In this document: in pieces, positions 1 to 8,709 of the stretch
Numbering within the stretch: the stretch's first letter is position 1
Layout: each line of letters opens with the position of its first letter
From: Fulvivirga imtechensis AK7
GTDB lineage: Bacteria; Bacteroidota; Bacteroidia; Cytophagales; Cyclobacteriaceae
DNA: 64,000 nucleotides
Direction: 5' to 3'
Assembly (NCBI RefSeq): GCF_000331535.1
Contig: NZ_AMZN01000066.1
Location: 1-64,000, forward strand
Program-made: the position numbers and the translations under genes
The notes under the pieces: generated by a model
What the model was told of the DNA's origin: nothing
The model's database searches: none
Seen by the model: the letters and a program-made list of their open reading frames with translations, nothing else

Positions 1-107
1 TTCGATGCAAACTCGTCTTCCACTCAAGACTCACGACCCAATACCCAGATCTCAAATCTCATATCTCATATCTAACTATCTAAACTTCGGTCTTCTGACT
101 TCCGGCT
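1..107. other. Low-complexity intergenic DNA at left edge
   Basis: No gene is visible. The stretch is built from degenerate short units: ATCTCA/ATATCT words at about 50-77 and CTTCGGTCTTCTGACTTCCG-like words at about 84-108. Similar words recur between genes near 41815, 51490, 55290 and 55615, so this belongs to a dispersed low-complexity class rather than being unique sequence. Confidence 0.5.
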
Positions 108-773
108 TCACCTATACTTCTCCTTAAGCTTGTGCTTATATTCTTTCATAAACTTTTCCACCTTTGGCCGTGATACTGAAGCTACATAAGGCTGATCAGG
201 ATGAAGTTCATAATAGTTCTGATGGTAGGTTTCCGCCTCATAAAATGATGTGAATTTTGTGATTTCAGTTACAATAGGCTTATCGTATTTCCCTGAATTG
301 GTTAGTTTTTGCATCACCTCTTCTGCAGTCGACTTCTCTGATTCATTTTTGTAAAATATAGCGGAGCGATATTGCTTGCCAATATCGGGGCCCTGACGGT
401 TGAGCTGTGTTGGATCATGAGATGCGAAAAACATTTCTACCAACTCAAGGTAGGTCACCACCTGCGGATCATATAGCACCCTAACTGCCTCGGCATAGTT
501 GGTAAGGCCTGCGCTTACCTCTTCATAAGTTGGACTCGATTTAGTTCCTCCACTGTAACCGGATACCACATCTTCAACACCTTTAATCCTTTCAAAAACT
601 GCTTCCGTACACCAGAAGCACCCACTGGCAAAGATAGCAGTGTCAAGCCGGGCAAGTATCCCAGAGTCAATATGTCTTTTCGTTGCATCCTGGGTTGAAT
701 TTTCCTTGGCAGTACAAAATATAAGGCTGCAAAATGAGAGAACAATTACTAAAGATCTGAACATCAGTTTCAT
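108..773 (-). CDS. msrA: Peptide-methionine (S)-S-oxide reductase MsrA, exported
   Basis: MsrA reduces methionine-S-sulfoxide in oxidised proteins. The signature GCFWCTEAVF, with catalytic Cys at about residue 52 of the chosen start, and the downstream GYSGG and YHQNYY motifs are family hallmarks. I chose the ATG at 773 because it begins directly with a hydrophobic export segment; an in-frame upstream start would add 20 polar residues. The segment ends in LIFC, which resembles a lipobox but has Phe at -1, so either lipoprotein or ordinary signal-peptide export is possible. Export implies repair of periplasmic or outer-membrane proteins. At about 221 residues it is normal length for MsrA plus a signal peptide. 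No MsrB is fused or adjacent. Confidence 0.95.
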   Translation of the reverse strand: MKLMFRSLVIVLSFCSLIFCTAKENSTQDATKRHIDSGILARLDTAIFASGCFWCTEAVFERIKGVEDVVSGYSGGTKSSPTYEEVSAGLTNYAEAVRVLYDPQVVTYLELVEMFFASHDPTQLNRQGPDIGKQYRSAIFYKNESEKSTAEEVMQKLTNSGKYDKPIVTEITKFTSFYEAETYHQNYYELHPDQPYVASVSRPKVEKFMKEYKHKLKEKYR

Positions 774-897
774 ATCGTATTTATTGGTATATAGAAAGCT
801 AAACTGGTTTTGGAGGCGCTTTGTTTCACACAAAACGAAAGCCAGGCGACATATCAGTTAAATTTAATGAAGTTTTTGCCGGTTTGGTAGCTTGGGC

Positions 898-1953
898 CTA
901 GAAAAGGCTGTAGTTACCACCCCTACGAAACTTGGAGACATCAAAAGGAGGGATTTCTCTACCGGCCATATATTTATCGCGGGAGGAGTTGAATAGTTGT
1001 GCAATGATATCCGCAATGTTACCTTCTCCACGCATTCTTCTTCCAAATTGGCTGTCATTGACATGGCCACCATGCACCTCGCATATCTGATTCCAGACCT
1101 TATTGAAGCGATCCGGGAAATTCTTTGTTAGCCAGTCTTCAAAAACTTCTCCAATATATCCGTTTAGCCTGACTATTGTATATCCTGCGCTTAAGGCACC
1201 ATGCTCGGCTGCTGCTTTGATCACTTTAGGTATCTCGTAGTGGTTAAGTCCGGGTATAATGGGGGCGTTCATAATGGTGACGGGTATGCCGGCATTGGAA
1301 AGCTCGCCAATAGCATGCAGTTTTTTTACAGCGCTGGCTGTGCGTGGTTCCAGCAAAGACCTCAGTTTTTCGTCAAGTGTTGTGATCGAGAATACTACGT
1401 GCACAAGGCGGTCTTTGGCCAGCTCAGTCAAAATGTCCAGGTCCCGGAGGATAGTTACGTTCTTGGTGATGATTCCCACCGGGTGGCGGTATTTCAAAAA
1501 GATCCCCAACAGCTTTCTGGTAATGCCGAGCTTTCTTTCCAACGGCTGATAGCAGTCTGTGTTTCCTGATAGCATAATTGGTACTGGCTTCCAAGATTTT
1601 TGCAGAAGCTGCTTTTCAAGGAGCTCGGGAGCATTTTTCTTAACCACTATCTTTGTCTCAAAATCTAACCCTGCATTATATCCCCAGTATTCATGTGTTT
1701 TTCTTGCATAGCAATAGATACAGCCATGCTCACAACCCTGGTAAGGATTGAGCGAATACGCCATGCCAACATCAGGACTTTCTACCCGGTTAACAACCTT
1801 TTTAGGGGTTTCATAGAAAACCTGTGTTACAATTTTTTCAGGAAGCAGCTCTTCATCTAGTCCTTCTATATGCTCGGCAACATATTCCTGTTTTAAAAAC
1901 GGATTGGTCGTTTTTATCTGTGCGCCCCTGCCTTTATGATAGCCTTCATTCAT
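898..1953 (-). CDS. PA0069-family radical SAM protein
   Basis: This 351-residue protein has the radical-SAM cluster motif CEHGCIYCYA (Cys74, Cys78, Cys81), which binds a 4Fe-4S cluster and SAM. The N-terminal NPYQGCEHGC context and the GNTDCYQPLE and ITKN motifs fit the PA0069/Rv2578c family, distantly related to spore photoproduct lyase. The family's reaction is not established to my knowledge, so only the enzyme class is assigned. It starts at ATG 1953 and stands alone: 124 bp separate it from msrA and about 205 bp from the TonB receptor, both on the same strand. No clustered partner suggests a substrate. Confidence 0.9.
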   Translation of the reverse strand: MNEGYHKGRGAQIKTTNPFLKQEYVAEHIEGLDEELLPEKIVTQVFYETPKKVVNRVESPDVGMAYSLNPYQGCEHGCIYCYARKTHEYWGYNAGLDFETKIVVKKNAPELLEKQLLQKSWKPVPIMLSGNTDCYQPLERKLGITRKLLGIFLKYRHPVGIITKNVTILRDLDILTELAKDRLVHVVFSITTLDEKLRSLLEPRTASAVKKLHAIGELSNAGIPVTIMNAPIIPGLNHYEIPKVIKAAAEHGALSAGYTIVRLNGYIGEVFEDWLTKNFPDRFNKVWNQICEVHGGHVNDSQFGRRMRGEGNIADIIAQLFNSSRDKYMAGREIPPFDVSKFRRGGNYSLF

Positions 1954-2024
1954 ATTGTAAATATACTAAAAATTTTAGTAATTACTATTAAATTTAGCGT
2001 TAATAATAGAAGGTCACTACAGTC

Positions 2025-2150
2025 GGCTCATTATACCAAAACTTGATTGAGGATCCCCTATAAAGTATGGTCGAAACTCAAGCAGGGGATGCTGAGTTCA
2101 GGATAACGCCCCAAAGTAGGCTTTTGAGACGTCATCCTAAGCTGTTGGAG
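2025..2150. repeat. Degenerate palindromic intergenic repeat (R4-like)
   Basis: The stretch downstream of the TonB receptor contains CCAAAACTTGATTGAGGATC, GGGGATGCTGAGTTCAGGAT and TTTTGAGACGTCATCCTAAG. It resembles the sequence near 37940-37990, which has ATTCCAAACTTGATTTGGAATCCCC-type words. The two appear to be decayed copies of one dispersed repeat family; orientation and exact ends cannot be fixed by eye. Confidence 0.45.
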
Positions 2151-2158
2151 TATTCTTT

Positions 2159-5100
2159 CTAAAAACTATACCTGAGTCCAAATTGCATTTGCCATCTGGA
2201 TTGTAAGCTTGTATCAGAAGTAAAGCTATCGGTTAGATTAGTGTCAAATGAGTAGGTTGGATTTCCATCGACCACACTGACACCAATAGGCTGAGTGTTA
2301 GTTGGAAATTCTCTCACACCCCATTCAGAGCTAATCAAATTGCCAATATTAAGAATGTCTATGCTAAATTCGATTGAATGGCCATTGTTCAACTTATAAT
2401 TCTGCAGCGTCCTGAAATCCCAACGTGAATACCAAGGGCTTAGAGCATCATATTTTTCAGCATATTCCCCCCGATTGTCATTAAGGTAATCGTCCTGTTT
2501 TATGAAAGCCTTCAAAGCGGATCTTTGAGCTGCTTGCTCTGCAGCGCTACCTGTAAAAGCCATATTGTCGATTTCATTATCTGTGGGGATATAAATAAGG
2601 TCATTCAATCCCGAACCATCATTGTTGATATCACCGGAGTATGTATAACTGAACCTGCCTCCTTTAGCATATTCAAAGAATACTGAAACAGTGGTTGACC
2701 AGTTACCACCATAAGTAAAAGTTTTATTGGCGTTCCCAACCACTCTGTGCTTATTACCATATAGAGAGGGAGCTAACCGCGCTCTATTGACATGCCCAAT
2801 AGCCGGATTTCGATCATATGCATCACCGGAGATCTCTGCCTCTATCGAACTTGCATCTTTCGCATCAAGAAAATTATAGGCAATGCTGGTATACAAGCCG
2901 TTAGTCCAGTTTCTCTTTAGCTCCAAAGTTCCATTAAAGCTTCTACCTTCATCGGTGTTGGTAAATACATAAGCGTTTGTTGCTCCTCCAAACGGCCCCT
3001 GAGCCCTGTCCGTGTTTTCGTAAATCGCTCTGTTGTCAACACCACTTAGTTCGCCAGACGGTAATCGAAGGCCATAATTTCTTACCATCATGGCATTGAT
3101 ATCTTTGGTATAGGCAAGATCTGCCGTAATTATCCATCCATCACCAAGCCTCTGGTCTACTCCTACACTGGTTCTCCACACCTGGGGAAACTTAAAGTCA
3201 TCTTCAGTCATTGTATAGAAGAAAAAGTCGGGGTTGGCTACCTGGTTACCAACCCATACGAACGGAAACCTCCCGGCAAACAATCCCGAACCACCTCTCA
3301 GTTGAAGTTTTTTGTTTCCATGTATATCCCAGTTAAATCCTACTCGTGGTGAGATCAAAGGCGTTTGATCGGGGAGGTCCGTGTGGTTAAACCGTACCGG
3401 ATTCCCATCTTCATCATAATATACTACATCAGGAGCATAAGAACCTCCCTCATCAATAGTGCCTCCCTTCCTCTCAATATTTTCTTGTATTTTTTTGTCA
3501 GTATTAAAATAAAGAGGCATATCCATTCTTAATCCATAAGTTAGGGTGAAGTTTTCAGATATATCCCACCTATCTTGTGCATAAAGTGCAAATTGACCTA
3601 CATTGGTTTCTGCCAGAGCCCAACTGTCATTAGCATTATTTGTATTAAAGGTGTTTTCAGCGTGATCTATCACCGGCCCAAGCAATCCGGCGGCTACATA
3701 GTCAACAAAATCTTGCACGCTGTTGAAGCCTGGTCCGAAAGTTCCACCCGGATAAGGATAACCGAAAGGTTCATATACACCCAGGTTGAAGGAATTGTCA
3801 AACTTAAATTTTTCAAATGATCCACCCACAGTTATTGAATGCACACCTATGTAGATGTCAAAGTTATTATTCACCTGAAACACGTCCTGGTCAAGCCTGT
3901 TGTGGATTGAAAACGGCTCATGACCCGCTACAATATATCGGATGCCATCCTTATTGATATTCAATACTGGAAATGGTGCGCTGAAAGGATCTCTGCTGTC
4001 CTTAAATTTGGTCATCCCGACTTGAAGTTTATTCGCAGTTTTATTCGAGAATCTTGATTTCAATTCCAGTAGTCCGGAATGTATTTTGTTATTTATGGCA
4101 TACCCGGAATTCCTGAATTGTAAGGTAGTGGCATCCGGCCCTCTTCTCCCTATCGCATTGGGATGGGCTGGTTTTTGTTTAGTTGCATCCAAAAAATTAT
4201 AAGTTGCGGTAAGTGTGTGATCATTATTGATATTCCAGTCAATTTTAATAATCCCTTTCTGATTGTCTGTGTCATGCTTATACCCTTGATATGGTCCGGG
4301 CTCATAGCCAACGCTTCTCAGAGCATCCCGTACAGCTACAAAATCTGATTCCTCAACCCTTGATTCATTGATCTGGTCCTGCGGTCCGTTTTTAGCTATA
4401 AAACTTGATCCGAGGTCCTCGCGTCTTTCAATCTCCATATTGGCAAAAAAGAACAGCTTATCTTTTATTATTGGCCCCCCGATACTAAAGCCCGTTTGAA
4501 GTTGGGTTAAGTCGGGAACAAATATTTCCTCATCTTTCACTTTTTCACCAGTCAATGCATCCGACCTGTAAAACCCAAAAACAGTACCCGAAAAATTATT
4601 AGTTCCGCTCTTAGTCACTGCATTAATAGATGCGCCCGTGAACCCGGATTGCGTAACGTCATAGGGAGCCACGGCTACTTGTATCTGATCTATAGCATCC
4701 AGTGAGATAGGCTGAGCATCTGTTTGTCCTCCCGGGGTGGCGGCATCAAGCCCAAAGGGGTTGTTGAAGATAGATCCGTCAAGAGAAAAATTGTTGTACT
4801 GATCGTTTCTTCCTGCAAATGAATTACCATCAGAAGAAGGAGTCAAACGGTAAATGTCGCTGGCCGAACGTGTAATGGTGGGTAGTTTTCTGATCTGAGA
4901 GTTGTCAAAAACCTCGGCAGCACCGGTGCGATCGCTATTAAAGGTCTCATTATTGCCGCTAATAACTACTTCACCCAATGTTTGAACATCCTCATCCAGA
5001 TTGAAGTTGAGTTCGAACACCTGACCTAATAGCAGGTTGATGCCTTCCTTTTGCTGCTCTGCATATCCGATATAAGTTACCTTTACTGTATATGGCCCAC

Positions 5101-5320
5101 CTACTCGCAGGTTAGGTAGGTTGTATTTGCCATCAGCTCTTGTGGAGGTGCCATATTGTGTGCCTGTAGGCTCGTGGAGCGCTATAACTGTCGCTCCGGG
5201 GAGTCCTTGGCCGTTGTTATCTGTTACTTCACCTCTTATCGAGGCTGTTGTCACACCCTGGCCGAAGCACCAGGATACGCCAACTACGAGAAACGAAAAA
5301 CATAGTAATACTTTCTTCAT
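2159..5320 (-). CDS. Oar-like TonB-dependent receptor
   Basis: This 1053-residue outer-membrane receptor imports or binds an unknown ligand, energised by TonB. A signal peptide occupies residues 1-20 (cut before Gln21). A carboxypeptidase-regulatory-like beta-sandwich follows at about 26-105, then the plug (about 120-240, with the Oar-type stretch around SLDAIDQIQVAVAPYD), then a long beta-barrel ending in Phe. The length and the TKSGTNNFSGTVFGFYR stretch match Oar-type receptors rather than SusC. No SusD partner is adjacent, which argues against a polysaccharide locus. It lies 109 bp downstream of a two-component system on the same strand, so that system may control it; this is inference. 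A TATCTTCA element about 60 bp upstream resembles a Bacteroidota -7 box. Confidence 0.92.
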   Translation of the reverse strand: MKKVLLCFSFLVVGVSWCFGQGVTTASIRGEVTDNNGQGLPGATVIALHEPTGTQYGTSTRADGKYNLPNLRVGGPYTVKVTYIGYAEQQKEGINLLLGQVFELNFNLDEDVQTLGEVVISGNNETFNSDRTGAAEVFDNSQIRKLPTITRSASDIYRLTPSSDGNSFAGRNDQYNNFSLDGSIFNNPFGLDAATPGGQTDAQPISLDAIDQIQVAVAPYDVTQSGFTGASINAVTKSGTNNFSGTVFGFYRSDALTGEKVKDEEIFVPDLTQLQTGFSIGGPIIKDKLFFFANMEIERREDLGSSFIAKNGPQDQINESRVEESDFVAVRDALRSVGYEPGPYQGYKHDTDNQKGIIKIDWNINNDHTLTATYNFLDATKQKPAHPNAIGRRGPDATTLQFRNSGYAINNKIHSGLLELKSRFSNKTANKLQVGMTKFKDSRDPFSAPFPVLNINKDGIRYIVAGHEPFSIHNRLDQDVFQVNNNFDIYIGVHSITVGGSFEKFKFDNSFNLGVYEPFGYPYPGGTFGPGFNSVQDFVDYVAAGLLGPVIDHAENTFNTNNANDSWALAETNVGQFALYAQDRWDISENFTLTYGLRMDMPLYFNTDKKIQENIERKGGTIDEGGSYAPDVVYYDEDGNPVRFNHTDLPDQTPLISPRVGFNWDIHGNKKLQLRGGSGLFAGRFPFVWVGNQVANPDFFFYTMTEDDFKFPQVWRTSVGVDQRLGDGWIITADLAYTKDINAMMVRNYGLRLPSGELSGVDNRAIYENTDRAQGPFGGATNAYVFTNTDEGRSFNGTLELKRNWTNGLYTSIAYNFLDAKDASSIEAEISGDAYDRNPAIGHVNRARLAPSLYGNKHRVVGNANKTFTYGGNWSTTVSVFFEYAKGGRFSYTYSGDINNDGSGLNDLIYIPTDNEIDNMAFTGSAAEQAAQRSALKAFIKQDDYLNDNRGEYAEKYDALSPWYSRWDFRTLQNYKLNNGHSIEFSIDILNIGNLISSEWGVREFPTNTQPIGVSVVDGNPTYSFDTNLTDSFTSDTSLQSRWQMQFGLRYSF

Positions 5321-5429
5321 TGCATTTTGGGGTTGGTTTTAGTTGTATTTTATTGAGCACAGAAATAGGGGCTCGATGCAATGAAGATATGGAATATCAT
5401 TGAAAAATGAATACAGATGCTGACAGGTT

Positions 5430-6122
5430 TCAGATTTTGATCTGGAATTTAAATCCGATTCCGTGATAATTTATGATTTCAACGGCTGGGTCCTGCTTCA
5501 GGTATTTACGCAGTTTTGAAATAAATACATCCATACTTCTGCCCAGAAAGTAGTCGTCATCTCCCCATACCTCTCTGAGTATATCTTCCCTTCGCACTAT
5601 TACATCTTTATTGTTGCAAAAATACCTGAGCACATCAGCTTCCTTTTGAGTCAAATCTTTATGAAAGTCGCCATTGGTGAGTGTGAGATTTCCATAGTCA
5701 AAGAGATATGCTCCCACCTGGTAGGTGGTTGTGGCAGGCTTTTCAGACCCCAAACCTGTGCGTTTCAGGAAAACCTGCATCCTGTACATCAGCTCTTCCA
5801 TGCTGAAGGGCTTGGTTATATAGTCGTCAGCACCTGTCCTGAAGCCCTCGAGCTTATCTTCCTGCATCGATTTGGCGGTGAGAAATAATATGGGGATATG
5901 CTGGTTGAAAGCTCTGATCTCACGGGCTAGCGTAAAGCCGTCTTTCTTTGGAAGCATCACATCAAGTATACAAAGATCAAACCGACTGTTTTGACAAGCC
6001 TCCAACCCTTCCTCTCCATTATAGCACCGTGTAACGCTGTAGCCGCTTATGGAAAGGTTATCTTCAATGACAAAGCCAAGGTTTTGGTCGTCTTCAACAA
6101 GCAGAATTCTTTTTTCAGGCAT
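5430..6122 (-). CDS. OmpR/PhoB-family response regulator
   Basis: The product has an N-terminal receiver (LLVEDD acidic pocket, phosphoacceptor Asp54 in CILDVMLPKKDG, conserved Lys in ITKPFS) and a C-terminal winged-helix DNA-binding domain ending IINYHGIGFKF. I chose ATG 6122 because the receiver begins immediately after it (MPEKRILLVEDD); the longer reading adds 16 residues not belonging to the fold. The start overlaps the end of the sensor kinase gene by 8 bp, so the two are co-transcribed and form a cognate pair. The TonB receptor gene follows on the same strand. The stimulus is unknown. Confidence 0.93.
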   Translation of the reverse strand: MPEKRILLVEDDQNLGFVIEDNLSISGYSVTRCYNGEEGLEACQNSRFDLCILDVMLPKKDGFTLAREIRAFNQHIPILFLTAKSMQEDKLEGFRTGADDYITKPFSMEELMYRMQVFLKRTGLGSEKPATTTYQVGAYLFDYGNLTLTNGDFHKDLTQKEADVLRYFCNNKDVIVRREDILREVWGDDDYFLGRSMDVFISKLRKYLKQDPAVEIINYHGIGFKFQIKI

Positions 6123-7383
6123 TGTGCAAACAAAGTTTAAATGTACTACCCTTTTCAGGTTTGCTTTCAAGTTCTATGGCTCCTTTATGCGCTTTTATTA
6201 CCAACTGCACATAGTTCAATCCCAGACCAAATCCCTTAACGTCATGCAAGTTGCCCGTTGGCACCCGGTAGAATTTGTCGAACACCTTCTTTTGCTGATC
6301 GGATGTCATTCCAATTCCCGAGTCTGTAATCTCAATGTAAATGATGTCCTTTTTATTATAAGTGAGTATTTTGATTTGCGGGGCATTTTTAGAATACTTA
6401 ATGGCGTTGTCCAGCAGGTTGTAAAAAACATTAATGATATGTAACCTGTCACCGGTTATTTTGGTGTTGGTGGCGCTGAGTCGGGTAGTTACCATTCCAT
6501 GCCTTTCTTCCAGATTGACAGCCACTCCTTTTAATGCATCATTAATAACTTCGTGAATATCCAGTTTTTCTCTCTTCAAAGCTATCTCTTCTTTATCCAG
6601 GCTGGCCATTTGAAGTACCCGCTCTACCTGTTTTTTGAGTCGTTGATTTTCGTTTTGTATGATAGTGGCGTAGTTGAGCAGTCGCTCCGGCTGTGTGGTG
6701 ATATTTGGGTTCTTTAATACTTCGGTAGACAATGCAATTGTTGAAATAGGAGTTTTAAATTCGTGGGTCATATTATTGATAAAGTCTTTCTGGATCTCCG
6801 AAAGGCGTTTTTGCTTGAGTATAATGAAGAGCGCATAACCAAAAAAGAGGATCACTACCAATAACACGGCAGAGGAAAAGATCCATACCCCCATACGGTT
6901 GGTAATAATGGAGGCCTTATCGGGAAATTGTACTCCGAAATAATAGCTTTGGTTTTCCCACTTCGGCAGAGCACCTGGCTCAGGCGCATGTTTTCCTTTG
7001 TTATTCATTGCAACATAGCTTCCGTATACCATCTTTTCATTGTTGCAGTCGTATATCCCATATTCGAAATCTGCGATCAGGTTTCTTTTTTCAAACTCTG
7101 TCTTGAGCAGGTACTCCAGCAAGTTGGCATCTATTTCGTTATTGATCATCACCACGTAATAATTGGTTGAAAGCTGCCGGATAGGGTTATTTGCCGGAAT
7201 GGCAGTATTGCTGATCTCAAAAAACTGGTTGGCGACATTAAAGAGTGCGGTGCTGACATCCCTGTTAAAACGGTCTGCCTCTGTGTTAAATGCCTGCTTA
7301 AACCAGTATACCTGGGTGATAGAGATACCTATCACGCTGAGCGTGGCTAGTACCACCAAAAGCCGTATTGTACTGCGCTTCAT
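6115..7383 (-). CDS. Membrane sensor histidine kinase
   Basis: This 422-residue kinase has TM1 at about 8-28, a periplasmic sensor segment of about 135 residues, TM2 at about 166-189, a dimerisation domain with phosphoacceptor His207 (MTHEFKTP) and a HATPase domain with N box (NVFYNLLDNAIKYS), DSGIGM and GFGLGLNY motifs. It is the partner of the overlapping OmpR-family regulator. The HEFKTPIST and YRVPTGNLHDVKGFGLGL wording is common in Bacteroidota kinases. The sensor segment contains no recognised domain. It is transcribed away from the DUF1573 gene, and a pair of TGTTAACAA repeats sits in the shared upstream region. Confidence 0.93.
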   Translation of the reverse strand: MKRSTIRLLVVLATLSVIGISITQVYWFKQAFNTEADRFNRDVSTALFNVANQFFEISNTAIPANNPIRQLSTNYYVVMINNEIDANLLEYLLKTEFEKRNLIADFEYGIYDCNNEKMVYGSYVAMNNKGKHAPEPGALPKWENQSYYFGVQFPDKASIITNRMGVWIFSSAVLLVVILFFGYALFIILKQKRLSEIQKDFINNMTHEFKTPISTIALSTEVLKNPNITTQPERLLNYATIIQNENQRLKKQVERVLQMASLDKEEIALKREKLDIHEVINDALKGVAVNLEERHGMVTTRLSATNTKITGDRLHIINVFYNLLDNAIKYSKNAPQIKILTYNKKDIIYIEITDSGIGMTSDQQKKVFDKFYRVPTGNLHDVKGFGLGLNYVQLVIKAHKGAIELESKPEKGSTFKLCLHNA

Positions 7384-7431
7384 TTTATGAAAATAATAAA
7401 AAGAGAATTGCTTCGTGTGATTTTAACATCT

Positions 7432-7461
7432 TGTTAACAACTATTACAAACCTGTTAACAA
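7432..7461. promoter_or_regulatory. Direct repeat TGTTAACAA in divergent promoter region
   Basis: TGTTAACAA occurs at 7432-7440 and again at 7453-7461, 21 bp apart start to start, which is two helical turns. It lies between the divergent kinase/regulator operon and the DUF1573 gene. OmpR-family regulators typically bind direct repeats in phase on one DNA face, so this is a candidate site for the regulator encoded at 5430-6122. The repeats are seen; the binding is inferred. Confidence 0.4.
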
Positions 7462-7546
7462 AAAGATTCTGCAGATATAATGAAATTGGCTTTCGCTTAT
7501 GTGGTCCACAAACAACTTAAACAAATTGTAAAATTTAAACCTTAAA

Positions 7547-7954
7547 ATGATGAAAAGATTTTTTTTAATTTCGATGTTTTCGTTTCTGGCCCTTGCTCTC
7601 CATGCACAGGAACTGGCTTTGGCCAATAAAGCTCCGGCTGCTGAGATCAATTGGCTGGAATCGCGCACTTTTGATTTCGGCAAAATTGTGAAGGATCAGG
7701 CTGCAGAACATGTGTTTCAGTTTACCAATAAAGGTACCGAACCCTTGATTATTAGCAGTGTTAAAGGTTCATGTGGCTGTACTGTTACTGCCTTCACAAA
7801 GGAGCCCATCCCTCCCGGACAGACTGGTGAAATAAAGGCTACTTACAATGCAAAAAGTCTTGGCTTATTTCAGAAAGGAATCACTGTGATATCTAATGCA
7901 AAAGAGAGTCCGGTGATGCTCTATGTTAAAGGTGAAGTGGTCGAAGGAAAATAA
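7547..7954 (+). CDS. DUF1573 exported protein
   Basis: This 135-residue protein has a signal peptide (about 1-20, MKRFFLISMFSFLALALHAQ) and one DUF1573 immunoglobulin-like domain with the family pattern FDFGKIVKDQ, HVFQFTNKGTEPLII, KGSCGCTV, IPPGQTGEIKATYN. These proteins are abundant in Bacteroidota. Their molecular role is unknown; the fold resembles pilus-chaperone/ASH domains. It is probably periplasmic or exposed. It is monocistronic, with a strong hairpin terminator 15 bp after its stop, and is divergent from the two-component operon. Confidence 0.92.
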   Translation: MMKRFFLISMFSFLALALHAQELALANKAPAAEINWLESRTFDFGKIVKDQAAEHVFQFTNKGTEPLIISSVKGSCGCTVTAFTKEPIPPGQTGEIKATYNAKSLGLFQKGITVISNAKESPVMLYVKGEVVEGK

Positions 7955-7968
7955 ATGTGATATTTTAA

Positions 7969-7995
7969 GTAGGTCGGCTTGCCAAGCCGACTTAC
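7969..7995 (+). terminator. Intrinsic terminator after DUF1573 gene
   Basis: Arms GTAGGTCGGCTT (7969-7980) and AAGCCGACTTAC (7984-7995) pair over 12 bp with one mismatch around a 3-nt loop, followed by CATTTTTAATATCTTTTT. It begins 15 bp after the stop codon. Confidence 0.8.
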
Positions 7996-8037
7996 CATTT
8001 TTAATATCTTTTTAATATCTTTTGCATTTAATAATAA

Positions 8038-8260
8038 TGACGTGCGTTCGATATAGTAAAACCGATTAAATTGTATTCGTATCCAAACAGACCTAAAAAA
8101 CCTCTTTTCTTTTTAAGGTCATTCTGCCTGTCCCGAACTTGCCTTCGGGGAGGTACGAAGAATCTTACTAAGTTCAAGGATACCATTACAACTTAGGAAG
8201 ATCCTTCCTGACGTCAGGATGACTGCCCTTTTTTAAGCATTTTATATCGAATTCACGTCA
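8038..8260. repeat. R2 element, full-length copy with terminal inverted repeats (MITE-like)
   Basis: This 223-bp non-coding block is bounded by 18-bp inverted repeats, TGACGTGCGTTCGATATA (8038-8055) and the complement of TGACGTGAATTCGATATA (8243-8260), with two mismatches. ATAA flanks both ends and may be a 4-bp target duplication. A second nearly full copy is at 29588-29798. The core contains GATCTTACTAAGTT and a near-complementary AACTTAGGAAGATC, forming a hairpin, plus the palindrome CCTGACGTCAGG (8207-8218). It fills the gap between DUF1573 and the VOC gene and ends 16 bp before that gene's start. No transposase is present, so mobilisation would be in trans. Confidence 0.75.
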
Positions 8261-8276
8261 ATAACAAGTCGACAAA

Positions 8277-8639
8277 ATGTTAGAAATAGAAGAATTGAAC
8301 CATGTGGCTATTTATGTGAAAAATGTTGAAGTAAGCAGTGAGTTTTATAAAAGTATTTTATGCCTTAGCCCGCTTCCTCGCCCCGATTTTAACTTTCCCG
8401 GAGCTTGGTTCAGGCTAGGGAGCCGGCAAGAACTTCACCTGATAGGCAATCGTGCCGAAGACCTTATCTTTCATAAAAGACATCACTTTGCGTTGAAAAT
8501 AAGATCAGCCAGTGCAGCGGAGCAATGGCTAAAAGAAAAAGAAGTAGCCTTTGCCGGTCCAAAGCCCAGACCTGACGGAGCCATTCAGATCTTTCTCCAG
8601 GACCCGGACGGATACTATATAGAGCTCTTCGAGCTTTAG
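8277..8639 (+). CDS. VOC-family (glyoxalase/bleomycin-resistance-fold) protein
   Basis: This 120-residue protein has the vicinal-oxygen-chelate fold: ELNHVAIYVKNVEVSSEFYK at the start and DPDGYYIELFEL at the end. Candidate metal ligands are the His of LNHVAIYV, the central HHFALKI segment and the final Glu of IELFEL. VOC members include glyoxalase I, extradiol dioxygenases and fosfomycin or bleomycin resistance proteins, and the sequence does not choose between them. A single module of this size normally works as a dimer. Neighbours give no pathway. Confidence 0.85.
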   Translation: MLEIEELNHVAIYVKNVEVSSEFYKSILCLSPLPRPDFNFPGAWFRLGSRQELHLIGNRAEDLIFHKRHHFALKIRSASAAEQWLKEKEVAFAGPKPRPDGAIQIFLQDPDGYYIELFEL

Positions 8640-8709
8640 CATTGCGAGGCAACGGTAACCTTTGCTTGTTTTTCTACACAAAGCCAGTAGACAACAAACA
8701 TGTGTTACT

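Noticed and set aside
108-833. Longer msrA frame starting at 833
   Set aside because: The extra 20 residues precede a normal export signal and would disrupt it.
2159-5320. SusC-type glycan importer
   Set aside because: No SusD gene or glycan enzymes are next to it, and the sequence fits the Oar group better.
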